Positions 6,569-13,798 of a DNA stretch of 19,658 nucleotides are shown piece after piece. The notes beneath the pieces were generated by a model. That model had not been told where the DNA came from and did no database searches. It worked only from the letters and a program-made list of their open reading frames with translations. Both the position numbers and the translations under genes were made by a program. Source of the DNA: Clostridiales bacterium UBA929 (GTDB lineage: Bacteria > Bacillota > Clostridia > Oscillospirales > UBA929); assembly GCA_002293625.1 (NCBI GenBank), contig DBDP01000069.1, positions 1 through 19,658 on the forward strand, in the 5' to 3' direction. Every line of letters starts with the position of its first letter. The first letter of the stretch is position 1.

Positions 6569-6844
6569 TTGAGTTACGTTTTTATAGAGTCGTTAGTGAA
6601 GATGGATACCCTGGCTTTTTATCGGTTTTCAGTTTTTACGATCATGTCATGCGCGATACTCGGCATTGTGCTTGGCGCTGTATCTTACCGACGAAACAAG
6701 CAAACCGGTCAGCCGACGGCAAGCGCTTTGGCAGGCTTTGTAACGTCAATTGCCGCCTTGGTTATTGAATTCTTTTTTATTCACGTATTCACGGCTGCTT
6801 ATGCCTGCCACCAAGTTTTGGATTCCTGCCGAGCATGTGTCTGA
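6569..6844 (+). CDS. Small DUF4190-like membrane protein
   Basis: A 91-residue protein with two hydrophobic helices, the first about residues 20-42 and the second about 55-77, separated by a basic linker SYRRNKQTGQPTASAL. The pattern of a glycine-containing helix, a KxxG-type linker, a second helix starting AGFVTSI and a hydrophobic end recalls the DUF4190 family of small membrane proteins, function unknown. The start is either TTG at 6569 (GGGGAG about 4 bases upstream) or ATG at 6602 (weak SD), which gives 80 residues. Three Cys lie in the last 13 residues. It has a possible promoter of its own and ends at a hairpin shared with the convergent glycosyltransferase gene. Confidence 0.6.
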   Translation: MSYVFIESLVKMDTLAFYRFSVFTIMSCAILGIVLGAVSYRRNKQTGQPTASALAGFVTSIAALVIEFFFIHVFTAAYACHQVLDSCRACV

Positions 6845-6859
6845 TGAAGCAAAACCGCA

Positions 6860-6884
6860 GAAGGAGGGCGTCTAGCCCTCCTTC
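6860..6884. terminator. Shared hairpin between convergent genes
   Basis: A perfect 10-bp stem (GAAGGAGGGC / GCCCTCCTTC) with loop GTCTA. It overlaps the stop codon of the minus-strand glycosyltransferase gene and follows the plus-strand small membrane gene. A TTTT run follows on the minus strand (6852-6855). Confidence 0.6.
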
Positions 6885-8548
6885 ACTTTATACAAATAAT
6901 ACTGCCGGTACGCCTGAAAGCCCGTGGCGCTGTACTTCTCGACGAAATCATAGTTTTTTCGAAGGGTTGCGAGAATCTTTTCTTCATAGCGCGTTTCCTC
7001 CTCGGAGTATGCGCCGGGGGGGAGTTTGTCGTTGACGAGAGTGACGACGGCGTAGTCCGTTTGCTTGTTTGCGATGATCTCATGCTGCGCCTCCAGCGCG
7101 TCCGGGTAGACGGCGTGGTCGATATTCGGCTTATAGAAGTACGGCGTGTCGGGGATGATGCCGCAGACCGTGTAGATGCCGCTGTCTAAGGACATCAGCT
7201 CCAGCAGATGCGGGTCTTCGTCCTCGCCGATTGTCTCCGCGATGCGTTGGCGGAAGTCGGGGATTCCGTCCGTGCGTTCCATTGCTAAAAACTCCACAAG
7301 GTTGTTGTCGGTTACCGTAAATATGAAGACCGCGAGCGTCGCGAAAACGGTCAAAACGGTGCGTTTCAGCCGCAGCTTCGGTAAAATCCGTTCAGCGAGA
7401 CGCGCCGCTGCCACCAGACCCATCAAGCAAAACACCGTGACCGGGATTGACGTAAACGGGAACACCCGCGCCAAGTAAGTGGCGAGGAAGAGGAACGCGA
7501 AGGACAGAATGTAGCCGAGTTTGTAGCGCTTGTCTGTCCGGCGAACTACGAACACGCTGCCGGAGATGAAGCAGAGCGCCGGTAAAAGAGTGCCTAAAAT
7601 GAAGAACGCGAAGCCGCCTACGCAGAAGAACGCTTTGACAAACGGCACCGTCGCATCGACCGACGGCGTAACGGATGCCGCGTAGGAAGCGTTGTAAAAC
7701 AGATACTCTTCGAAAAACGCCCCTAAACTGCCTGTTGATACGGCATATATAACATACGGTACGGCACAGAGCAAGGATCCCGCTAAAAACAACGCGATGT
7801 GCTTAACAAGCTCCGTTCTTTGCTTCCGGAGGCATACCGCGGCGGCGATTAGAAATCCGACCCAAAAGGTCGCATAATTAAATTTTAGCATAAATACACA
7901 GGCGAGCAGACCGCCGAGCAGCGCCGTATGCCACGGTTTGTAACCCGTGACGCTTCCTTCATGCTTCAAAAAGAACAACGTGAAGTAGTACAACGCGACC
8001 GTCATCAGCGCGCGGCAGAATTCGTCGGGACCGCCGCCGCCGAAGTTAAAGGCATCGGCATAAAGGCGTGATGTGAGCATCAGCGCGGGGGACAGAAGAG
8101 CCGCGAATACCGCGCAAAGCTCCGAGCGCACAAACAGACCCACGAGTTTGTAAGTAAACAATACGGAGACGCCCAGCAGCAAACTCTGGATGACGTAAAC
8201 ACCGGTAAACCCCCGCGGGTCAATCAGTGAAGCCAGCCCGTAAAGGAGGTAGAGCAGCGGTCCTTTGTTGTCAATCAGATCAACATACGGTACATAACCG
8301 TGCATTAACCCCTTGCCCATTGTGAAGTAGACATTCGCGTCGTACCAGTCGTTTACGGGAAATAAAGGAGAGCTTTTTGTACAAAACAGCATCAGTAAAA
8401 AGGCGTACACAAAAAAGCAAACAATAAGCCGGAAATTAACGCGCTCGGTGGTCCCGCCGGGAAATACACCCGCTTGAACAGCTTCCGCGTTCTCGTCTTT
8501 CGTCATCACGGGGAGTTGCATCTGCGATTCGATCCCTTCTTCTTTCAT
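6872..8548 (-). CDS. GT-C type membrane glycosyltransferase (PMT/ArnT-like)
   Basis: A 558-residue polytopic protein resembling the dolichyl/undecaprenyl-phosphate sugar transferases of the PMT_2/GT39-GT83 type. After a short cytoplasmic tail comes a first membrane helix (about 41-57), then an outside loop with DWYDANVYFTMGKGLMHG (67-84) and DLIDNKGPLLYLLYG (89-103), the usual position of the catalytic acidic residue and a conserved NKGP-type motif. About ten further hydrophobic segments run to around residue 412, and a soluble C-terminal domain follows. It would add a lipid-carried sugar to a cell-surface polymer or protein on the outer face of the membrane. The acceptor is unknown, and no other cell-wall polysaccharide gene lies nearby. 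It is monocistronic. No good SD precedes the ATG at 8548; ATG codons at residues 10 and 15 are alternatives. Confidence 0.75.
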   Translation of the reverse strand: MKEEGIESQMQLPVMTKDENAEAVQAGVFPGGTTERVNFRLIVCFFVYAFLLMLFCTKSSPLFPVNDWYDANVYFTMGKGLMHGYVPYVDLIDNKGPLLYLLYGLASLIDPRGFTGVYVIQSLLLGVSVLFTYKLVGLFVRSELCAVFAALLSPALMLTSRLYADAFNFGGGGPDEFCRALMTVALYYFTLFFLKHEGSVTGYKPWHTALLGGLLACVFMLKFNYATFWVGFLIAAAVCLRKQRTELVKHIALFLAGSLLCAVPYVIYAVSTGSLGAFFEEYLFYNASYAASVTPSVDATVPFVKAFFCVGGFAFFILGTLLPALCFISGSVFVVRRTDKRYKLGYILSFAFLFLATYLARVFPFTSIPVTVFCLMGLVAAARLAERILPKLRLKRTVLTVFATLAVFIFTVTDNNLVEFLAMERTDGIPDFRQRIAETIGEDEDPHLLELMSLDSGIYTVCGIIPDTPYFYKPNIDHAVYPDALEAQHEIIANKQTDYAVVTLVNDKLPPGAYSEEETRYEEKILATLRKNYDFVEKYSATGFQAYRQYYLYKVKEG

Positions 8549-8590
8549 GCGGTAGGTTCATACTCTATTCATATATCCGCATTACTATAT

Positions 8591-8620
8591 AGTATATCTT
8601 GCCGGGGCTTATTCTGTCAA
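8591..8620 (-). promoter_or_regulatory. Promoter of the membrane glycosyltransferase gene
   Basis: On the minus strand a consensus TTGACA (8620-8615) is followed after 18 bases by TATACT (8596-8591). The -10 region overlaps the perfect 10-bp palindrome ACTATATAGT and a copy of GATATACT, also seen at the padR and vapBC-like promoters. Confidence 0.65.
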
Positions 8621-8680
8621 GGTTTTTTCTTCCATCAAACCTTTCTCTATAGTCTCGATATTCTCTATATGAGTGTAGCA

Positions 8681-8811
8681 GGCGGTTCTTACGAAACGCC
8701 GGACGGAATTCTTAAGGGTTTCTTACGAAACCGGCGGCACAGAACCCCATAAGGACGACCGATGGCGGTCGTCCTTACGAAACAGTGTATTACAGGCGAT
8801 TACGAATCGCC
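8681..8811. repeat. Cluster of four short palindromes sharing TTACGAA(A)
   Basis: Four inverted repeats lie in 131 bases: 8681-8700 (imperfect), 8717-8732 (6-bp arms, loop TTAC), 8750-8777 (11-bp arms, 6-base loop) and 8795-8811 (7-bp arms, loop ACG). TTACGAA or TTACGAAA occurs at 8689, 8723, 8775 and 8800. CGCCGG/CCGGCG (8697-8702, 8731-8736) forms an outer stem round the second. No ORF is convincing here. The rest of the 8549-9023 gap holds a promoter, a terminator and otherwise nothing I can identify. Confidence 0.65.
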
Positions 8812-8939
8812 ATACATATTGTGTGCAGCCATCGGACGCGCAATGCGCGCTCCTATTGTTTTTTCAACTGGCTGCTCATCAATTCCCTTACATGCGTTCC
8901 GTCCAGCGCGGTAACATCATCCGGCATTTTGTCAATCCC

Positions 8940-8977
8940 AAAAAACAACCGCCCGAACCATCTCGGTTCGGGCGGTT
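8940..8977 (-). terminator. Rho-independent terminator of the padR operon
   Basis: A perfect 13-bp stem (8947-8959 with 8965-8977) with a 5-base loop, followed on the minus strand by G and six T (8946-8940). It lies about 47 bases beyond the stop of the DUF4097 gene. Confidence 0.9.
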
Positions 8978-9023
8978 CGCTCGTCCGCCTTGCAGGCGAA
9001 CTCGCAATTTTCAACACTTCATA

Positions 9024-10136
9024 TCAATAGTTCGTCTTCACGCTTCCGCTGGTACTCCCCAATTCCCCGCTGCCGGTGAGGATCGGAATCCTGATGCTGC
9101 CGGACGTGGTTTTGATGTGGTGCTGCGGCGAGCGTACCGCGTCGGCTTTGATCGAGCCGCTGGTGGAGGTAAGGCGAATCATTCCCTCAGCGTCGAGGGA
9201 ACCCATCGTCACACTGCCGGATCTGGATTCGGCGGTGATTTCCTTCGCGCGGATCGCGGTGGCGTTGACGCTGCCGGAGGTGGATTTCAAACGCGCCCCG
9301 CCGGTCACGGCGCAGTCGCTGACATGGACACTGCCGGAGGTGCTGCTCACCGTCAGTTCGTCGCATTGCACCGCGCCATCCAGATGTACGCTGCCGGAGG
9401 TCGAACTGACATAAGCCGTCGTCGCGGTGATGTCTTGATAAAGGCGTACCGAGCCGGAGGTGCTTTTCGCATGAAGCTCGCCGCAGGAAATCGTGCCGTC
9501 CGCTTTCACGGAGCCGGATGTGGAGTCAAGGCGAATTGACGAAGCGGTGACGTTTTGGTAGAGATGCACCGAGCCGGATCTGCTCTCAATACGCAGGTCG
9601 CCGCAGATGAGCGTACCATCCGCCCTGACCGAACCGGAGGTGGATTTCAAAGTCGTGTTGCCCCAGACCGCGTCGCTATCCACCCGGACGGTGCCGGAGG
9701 TTGTGGCGAATGAGACGTTCTCCGTATATGTGCGCGGCAGCTCGATCTCCAGCCTCGGCGAGTTGTTGATGTTAAAAGTGAAAATGTTGATAATCGTTTT
9801 GTTGACCGTATTAAGCGACACTGTGCCGGCGCTGTCGCTGATACTGCAAGGTTCCGCCGTGTCGTAGTCGTAATGCCGGAAGACTGCCTCGCTGCCGTCC
9901 GACACGCGAATCTGTATGTCTTGATAAGATGCGTTCACGAGAATCTGCGTCGTCTTATTAAGAGCGATCTTCTCCTCGCGGAGCAGCTCGACATTTCCGC
10001 CGCCGAAGTTAATCATAAAGTTTTTCCCTCCGATCGATATGTTGTGTCCGAGCGCCGACGCGATAATCAAGCCGATAACCAGCAGCGCTACCAAGCTCCA
10101 AACTACAATGCTTACAATGACGATGGTTTTCTTCAC
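9024..10136 (-). CDS. Membrane-anchored DUF4097 repeat protein
   Basis: A 370-residue protein with an N-terminal membrane helix (residues 4-29), a beta-rich linker and about twelve degenerate repeats of 18-20 residues, each starting with a [ST]xSG[ST][VI] motif (first near 146, last near 364). This is the DUF4097 right-handed beta-helix/solenoid type, probably facing the cell surface. Members are found in envelope-stress operons; enterococcal LiaX, linked to the daptomycin and antimicrobial-peptide response, contains DUF4097. Its ATG overlaps the stop of the HAAS gene (ATGA), so it is the last gene of a coupled padR-HAAS-DUF4097 operon and ends at a strong terminator. A stress-related role is inference from family and operon; no enzyme motif is visible. 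Confidence 0.85.
   Translation of the reverse strand: MKKTIVIVSIVVWSLVALLVIGLIIASALGHNISIGGKNFMINFGGGNVELLREEKIALNKTTQILVNASYQDIQIRVSDGSEAVFRHYDYDTAEPCSISDSAGTVSLNTVNKTIINIFTFNINNSPRLEIELPRTYTENVSFATTSGTVRVDSDAVWGNTTLKSTSGSVRADGTLICGDLRIESRSGSVHLYQNVTASSIRLDSTSGSVKADGTISCGELHAKSTSGSVRLYQDITATTAYVSSTSGSVHLDGAVQCDELTVSSTSGSVHVSDCAVTGGARLKSTSGSVNATAIRAKEITAESRSGSVTMGSLDAEGMIRLTSTSGSIKADAVRSPQHHIKTTSGSIRIPILTGSGELGSTSGSVKTNY
9027..9707 (-). repeat. Tandem repeats coding TSGSV-type beta-helix rungs
   Basis: About twelve diverged units of 54-60 bases encode successive rungs of the DUF4097 solenoid. On the plus strand the recurring core is CTGCCGGAGGTGGA or close variants. Alternate rungs are more alike than adjacent ones (GDL/GEL types against LYQ types), which hints at duplication of two-rung blocks. 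Confidence 0.7.
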
Positions 10137-10972
10137 CGCTCATCCCTCCAAATTCGAACAAGCCGCATGATTTGCTGGATCGCGATTGCCAGCGGGATAA
10201 TCAGCCACATGGAACCCCATACTCTCCCGTTGTTCGTAACGGCTCCGAGAAAGAGGTATATGCTGACCGCACCCATAATCATGGCGGATGTTAAATGACC
10301 GGTACGCCTCCCCGGCACTGCCAACGCGGCGTTTAGAAGCGACTGCAGACAAACGCCGAACGGGAACAGAACCCATCCCGGATGCCACCAATCAAAGAAG
10401 AATCCGAGAACCAAGTAAACCAACACAATCAGCGACCACAGCGATGAACGCGCGGCAGTTTGCAGTTTGCTGTCTTTTGAGGATTGACCTTCGTTCATGC
10501 TGACCTTGACTTCCTCCACAATGGTATCCTCCCTTTTCTCATATTTCGGGGGATTCTGCGTCATGAATGCGTATACAAGGATCACTGTGCCGACTCCTCC
10601 GAGGGTGAAGAAGGGGAGAATCGCAAGATCATCCAGAAGGAGAACCTCGCTGAAGATGATGAGCGATACAAATGCGAACACATAGATCATGATGGCGCAG
10701 CCGATCAAGATGGCTTTCTTCTGCCGCCGTTTCTCCGCTTCCGCAGGACTAAATACGTTTTCATTTGAGAGCGACTTGATAAGCTCATCCACGTCTCCGA
10801 TGCCGGAGATGACCGACGCAAAGGCATCCTCCGGGCTGACACCCGAAGCGGTCAGGTCTTCATACTTGTCTAAGCAGCCCGAAAGCAGTTCCTCCCGCAT
10901 TTCGTCAATTCGCCGTGTCTTCGGTGCGTCCTGTAAAAGACGGTCGATGTGCGCTTTAATTTTGTCAGTCAT
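10133..10972 (-). CDS. HAAS-domain (DUF1700-like) membrane protein
   Basis: A 279-residue protein with an N-terminal helical HAAS-type signalling domain (residues 1-70: conserved RLLQDAP, then MREELLSGCLDKYEDL and GVSPEDAFASVISGIGDVDELI) followed by about six membrane helices (near 86-107, 115-136, 176-192, 199-217, 229-246 and 251-268). Such proteins are commonly encoded right after a PadR repressor and before DUF4097 proteins and are thought to act with them in envelope sensing. The start overlaps the padR stop by four bases (ATGA), and its own stop overlaps the DUF4097 start the same way, so the three are translationally coupled. No catalytic motif is visible. Confidence 0.85.
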   Translation of the reverse strand: MTDKIKAHIDRLLQDAPKTRRIDEMREELLSGCLDKYEDLTASGVSPEDAFASVISGIGDVDELIKSLSNENVFSPAEAEKRRQKKAILIGCAIMIYVFAFVSLIIFSEVLLLDDLAILPFFTLGGVGTVILVYAFMTQNPPKYEKREDTIVEEVKVSMNEGQSSKDSKLQTAARSSLWSLIVLVYLVLGFFFDWWHPGWVLFPFGVCLQSLLNAALAVPGRRTGHLTSAMIMGAVSIYLFLGAVTNNGRVWGSMWLIIPLAIAIQQIMRLVRIWRDER

Positions 10973-11304
10973 TCCGATTCTCCTCCTATTAACGTGTCTA
11001 TGATATCCTTCGCTTCGGTCCAGTCTTTCATGCTCTGCTCCAGCGCGGCGCGCCCGGCGGGTGTGATGCGGTAGTAGCGGCGGCGCGCGCCGGTTTGCTC
11101 GTCTCCCCAGTAGAAGAGGATGCTGCCCGCCTCTTCCAGCCGCCGGAAAGCTCCGTAGAGGGTCGCTTCTTTCAGTTCCAAACGTTTCCCCGACGCCTGC
11201 TGGATCATCTTGTTGATTTCATACCCGTAGCTGTCCTGTCTTGACAAGTGTGCTAAAATAATCATGTCGGTGTTGCCCCGGATCAGGTCGGACGCGATCG
11301 ACAT
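10969..11304 (-). CDS. PadR family transcriptional regulator
   Basis: A 111-residue winged-helix repressor of the short PadR (PadR-s2) kind. LIRGNTDMIILAHLSRQDSYGYEI (about residues 8-31) is the conserved first helices, LELKEATLYGAFRRLEEAGSI (42-62) the recognition helix region, and RRRYYRITPAGRAAL (74-88) the wing and start of the dimer helix. Such proteins repress their own operon and release DNA on binding a small molecule or on an envelope signal. It is first in the padR-HAAS-DUF4097 operon. The ATG has a strong SD (GGGAGGGG) and a near-consensus promoter upstream, with two inverted repeats that are candidate operators. Confidence 0.92.
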   Translation of the reverse strand: MSIASDLIRGNTDMIILAHLSRQDSYGYEINKMIQQASGKRLELKEATLYGAFRRLEEAGSILFYWGDEQTGARRRYYRITPAGRAALEQSMKDWTEAKDIIDTLIGGESE

Positions 11305-11335
11305 ATGGCACCCCTCCCGGTGTAAGTTTGTTGGT

Positions 11336-11407
11336 GATATACTCGTGTTGTTACGTTACCTCGCCTGACGATGTAACCACTATAGCACCAGTATATCTCG
11401 CTGTCAA
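11336..11407 (-). promoter_or_regulatory. padR operon promoter and candidate operators
   Basis: On the minus strand TTGACA (11407-11402), 17 bases, TATAGT (11384-11379); transcription would start near 11372. Two inverted repeats overlap it: GATATACT (11336-11343) with AGTATATC (11390-11397), the latter in the promoter spacer, and GTTAC/GTAAC arms (11355-11359 and 11373-11377) across the start site. Either is a plausible PadR site. Confidence 0.7.
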
Positions 11408-11490
11408 GGGGTTTATGAAAATAATTTTTAGAGGGGGTTGAATCGCCCGATTGTCTTATTGTTCTGCTGGTAAACCGATCGTCAATGTGT

Positions 11491-11505
11491 TATACTATTA
11501 GTATA
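11491..11505 (+). promoter_or_regulatory. Palindromic -10/operator before the antitoxin gene
   Basis: TATACT-ATT-AGTATA is a perfect 6-bp-arm palindrome. Its left arm can act as a -10 box (the -35 candidate TGGTAA at 11468-11473, spacing 17, is weak). Extending two bases gives AGTATATC, the motif at the padR promoter. It lies about 45 bases upstream of the antitoxin gene and may be an autoregulatory operator. Confidence 0.5.
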
Positions 11506-11539
11506 TCGAGTAATCATAAGGAAAAGGAGTGCGGGTCAG

Positions 11540-11794
11540 ATGTATCAAGCATATGCGGGAAAGGTCCTCAACGGTAAACCGGCGATTTTAGAAAACGTTG
11601 AATTACCGGAGAATGCCAGTCTGCTCATTACAATTTTGAACGAGTGGCCTGTCAGAACAAATGCGCAACGGCAAGGCGACGCGATTCGAAGATTTATGAA
11701 GGCTATTGCGGAGGGTGAAGAGCAATTTACAGCGGAAGATTATACCTCTTTGGAAAACAATCGGGCTGATTTTACTCGTGAGGTAGATCTGTGA
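11540..11794 (+). CDS. Antitoxin of a VapC-type module (AF2212/DUF104-like)
   Basis: An 84-residue protein. The N-terminal half (YAGKVLNGKPAILENVELPE, then SLLITIL; residues 4-33) has the short beta pattern ending in an LPE turn and hydrophobic strand seen in AF2212/DUF104-like antitoxins. The helical, acidic C-terminal half probably wraps around the toxin. Its TGA overlaps the ATG of the downstream PIN gene (TGATG), typical for antitoxin-toxin pairs. The SD AAGGAG lies about 10 bases upstream. Because the toxin gene is interrupted, the antitoxin may now act alone or only as a repressor. The family label is tentative; the pairing is clear. Confidence 0.7.
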   Translation: MYQAYAGKVLNGKPAILENVELPENASLLITILNEWPVRTNAQRQGDAIRRFMKAIAEGEEQFTAEDYTSLENNRADFTREVDL

Positions 11795-12194
11795 TGTACG
11801 CAATCGACACGAATATTATTTCATACCTCCTTAAGAAAGGTGTCCAAGTGAATCAGCGCATGATAGAGGCTATAAAAACGAGGCTGAATTTTTAATGCTT
11901 CCAATAGTCTACTATGAGGTGACGCGCTGGTTATTAGAGAAAAAGGCATTGAAGTTGCAAGCGGATTTTATGCAAATGTGTGCGGAATTGCCACTGGCAA
12001 CAACCAATAAAGCTATTTTGGATCAGGCAGCGGTATTATATATTCGTTTACGGCAAATCGGAAAACCAATAGGCAGTGACGCGGACATTTTGATTGCCTC
12101 TTATTGCCTTGTAAATAATTATACTCTTATAACAAATAATACACGGCATTTCGAGCGTATCGACGGATTGGAAATTATTAATTGGAAGAAATGA
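11794..12194 (+). pseudogene. VapC-like PIN toxin split by a -1 frameshift
   Basis: The first 33 codons (11794-11895, start MYAIDTNIISYLL with the first catalytic Asp) run into TAA. The remaining 99 residues continue one frame away from about 11875 and contain the conserved E (IVYYEV), the GSDADILIAS motif and the terminal TNNTRHFERI. Adding one base to the five-A run in ATAAAAACGAGG (11870-11881) restores a normal protein of about 132 residues. The second part has its own ATG at 11895 overlapping the stop (TAATG), so it could be re-initiated, but would lack the first Asp. Explanations are a true inactivating deletion, a sequencing error in the A run, or a programmed/transcriptional slip; the first two are likelier. 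Confidence 0.8.
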
Positions 12195-12248
12195 TATGCC
12201 AGTATTAATTATTTAAATACATAAAAGCACAGTCGGAGGGCTTCCAAA

Positions 12249-13406
12249 ATGGACTATTCCGCAGAATCCTTAAAGCTCCACGCCGAGTGGCGCGGAAAGC
12301 TGGAAACCGTGCCGAAGATGGACGTTTCCTCTCGCGAGGCATTGTCGCTCGCGTACACGCCGGGGGTGGCAAGACCCTGCTTAGAGATCCAAAAAGACCC
12401 CGAAAAGAGCTATACCCTCACCGGGCGCTGGAATACCGTAGCCGTCATAACCGACGGTACGGCGGTGCTGGGGTTGGGCGACATCGGTCCGGAGGCCGCC
12501 ATGCCGGTGATGGAGGGCAAATGCGTCCTGTTTAAGGCGTTCGGCGACGTGGACGCCGTGCCGATCTGTCTGCGTACAAAAGACGTTGACGAAATCGTGC
12601 GCACAGTCGAGCTGATGGCGGGCAGCTTTGGCGGAATCAATCTTGAAGACATCTCCGCGCCGCGCTGCTTCGAAATCGAACGCCGGCTCAAAGAGATATG
12701 CGATATTCCCATTTTCCATGACGATCAGCACGGAACGGCGGTGGTAACGCTGGCGGCGCTGCTCAACGCGCTCACGCTGACCGGCAGGAAACTGGAGGAC
12801 GTGCGGATTGTCGCCGGAGGCGCGGGCGCGGCTGGGGTCGCTGTAATACGTCTTTTGCTCGCGATGGGTGCGGGTGAGGTTATCATGTGCGACCGGCAGG
12901 GTGCTATATATGAAGGACGCGCCGGATTGAACAAAGAAAAAGAGGACATCGCGCGTTTTACCAACCGCGAAAAAGTGCGGGGGACGCTGGCCGACGCCCT
13001 GCGCGGTGCCGACGTATTCATCGGCGTGTCCGCTCCGGGAACGGTGAACGGCGACATGGTGCGCTCGATGCAAAAAGACCCTATTTTGTTCCCGATGGCG
13101 AATCCCGTGCCGGAGATCATGCCGGATGAGGCGCTGGCGGCGGGCGCGGCGGTCGTCGGGACGGGGCGCAGCGACTTCCCGAATCAGATTAACAACGTGC
13201 TGGCGTTCCCCGGTATCTTCCGCGGCGCGTTTGACGTCCGCGCGTCCGACATTACCGAAGCGATGAAGATCGCGGCGGCGCGTGCCCTCGCGGGATTGGT
13301 CGCGCCCAATGAATTGCATTCGGAATATATTCTCCCTACCCCGTTTGACCCGCGCGTGCGGGATACCGTTGCGTCGGCAGTAGCCGGGGCTTACCGTTTA
13401 GGGTAA
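12249..13406 (+). CDS. NAD(P)-dependent malic enzyme
   Basis: A 385-residue short bacterial malic enzyme that oxidatively decarboxylates L-malate to pyruvate and CO2 with a divalent metal. SLAYTPGVA (33-41, catalytic Tyr36), FKAFGDVDAVPICL (95-108), LEDI with metal-binding E133/D134 and FHDDQHGTA (156-163, metal-binding Asp) are all intact. The Rossmann motif AGGAGAAGVA (189-198) is followed by CDRQG (214-218); an Asp at the end of the second strand suggests NAD rather than NADP. There is no phosphotransacetylase tail, as in the long enterobacterial MaeB. The SD CGGAGGG precedes the ATG. It is monocistronic with a good terminator. Supply of pyruvate or reducing power in an anaerobe is the likely role. 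Confidence 0.94.
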   Translation: MDYSAESLKLHAEWRGKLETVPKMDVSSREALSLAYTPGVARPCLEIQKDPEKSYTLTGRWNTVAVITDGTAVLGLGDIGPEAAMPVMEGKCVLFKAFGDVDAVPICLRTKDVDEIVRTVELMAGSFGGINLEDISAPRCFEIERRLKEICDIPIFHDDQHGTAVVTLAALLNALTLTGRKLEDVRIVAGGAGAAGVAVIRLLLAMGAGEVIMCDRQGAIYEGRAGLNKEKEDIARFTNREKVRGTLADALRGADVFIGVSAPGTVNGDMVRSMQKDPILFPMANPVPEIMPDEALAAGAAVVGTGRSDFPNQINNVLAFPGIFRGAFDVRASDITEAMKIAAARALAGLVAPNELHSEYILPTPFDPRVRDTVASAVAGAYRLG

Positions 13407-13497
13407 GAATACAGGATCAATTGCGCTCAAAGCGCTTATTAACATATCCCGAAACGGTAGACTGCCGGTCTGCCGACAAATAATAAATCGAAAAAGA

Positions 13498-13531
13498 CGC
13501 CCGAATGCGCTTGCATTTCGGGCGATTTTTT
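13498..13531 (+). terminator. Rho-independent terminator of the malic enzyme gene
   Basis: CGCCCGAA (13498-13505) pairs with TTCGGGCG (13517-13524), with an inner TGC/GCA pairing, followed by A and six T (13526-13531). A short A-run on the other side could serve the opposite strand. A second smaller hairpin, CGGTAGAC/GTCTGCCG (13455-13475), lies upstream. Confidence 0.85.
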
Positions 13532-13655
13532 CTGCTTCACGAACAGCGTTAGCAATTCGCGTTAGCGAAATTGTTATTTTGAGTGATATTTTCGTCTGAA
13601 ACATGAGACGGTTGTGCGAACGAAAAAACGGCGCAAACGCTGATATGGCAAGAGA

Positions 13656-13691
13656 AAACCCTGCGTCCGTTGATGACGCAGGGTTTCGTAA
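13656..13691 (-). repeat. 12-bp hairpin preceded by TTACGAAA, related to the 8.7-kb cluster
   Basis: Arms AAACCCTGCGTC (13656-13667) and GACGCAGGGTTT (13675-13686) form a perfect stem with a 7-base loop; there is no T-run. Read on the minus strand it begins TTACGAAACC, the same start as the palindrome at 8723-8732. The rest of the 13532-13798 stretch holds a small TTCGC/GCGAA hairpin and no gene I can support. Confidence 0.55.
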
Positions 13692-13798
13692 ATGCCGATA
13701 CGGTATAATATCGACAGACCCAATAACCTAGAGAAATCAATGGGTTGCGGGTTTGTCGAACCTCTTTTTCACTCTTTTTCAAGGCGAAATCGGGGGTA

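Noticed and set aside
8681..8811. A CRISPR array, considered because of repeated short motifs.
   Set aside because: The palindromes differ in sequence and spacing; there is no constant repeat, spacer length or cas gene.
8823..9539. A 238-codon plus-strand frame antisense to the DUF4097 gene.
   Set aside because: It has the composition expected opposite repeated TSGSV codons, no SD, and no protein-like motif; it is a shadow of the repeats.
12381..13319. A 312-codon minus-strand frame opposite the malic enzyme gene.
   Set aside because: It mirrors a highly conserved enzyme gene, has an Arg/His-rich random-like composition and lacks a start signal.
13687..13709. TATAAT at 13704-13709 as a promoter for the parA-stub/parB unit.
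   Set aside because: The -35 position holds GGGTTT, which is a poor match, and there are over 150 bases to the first start; not enough to call.
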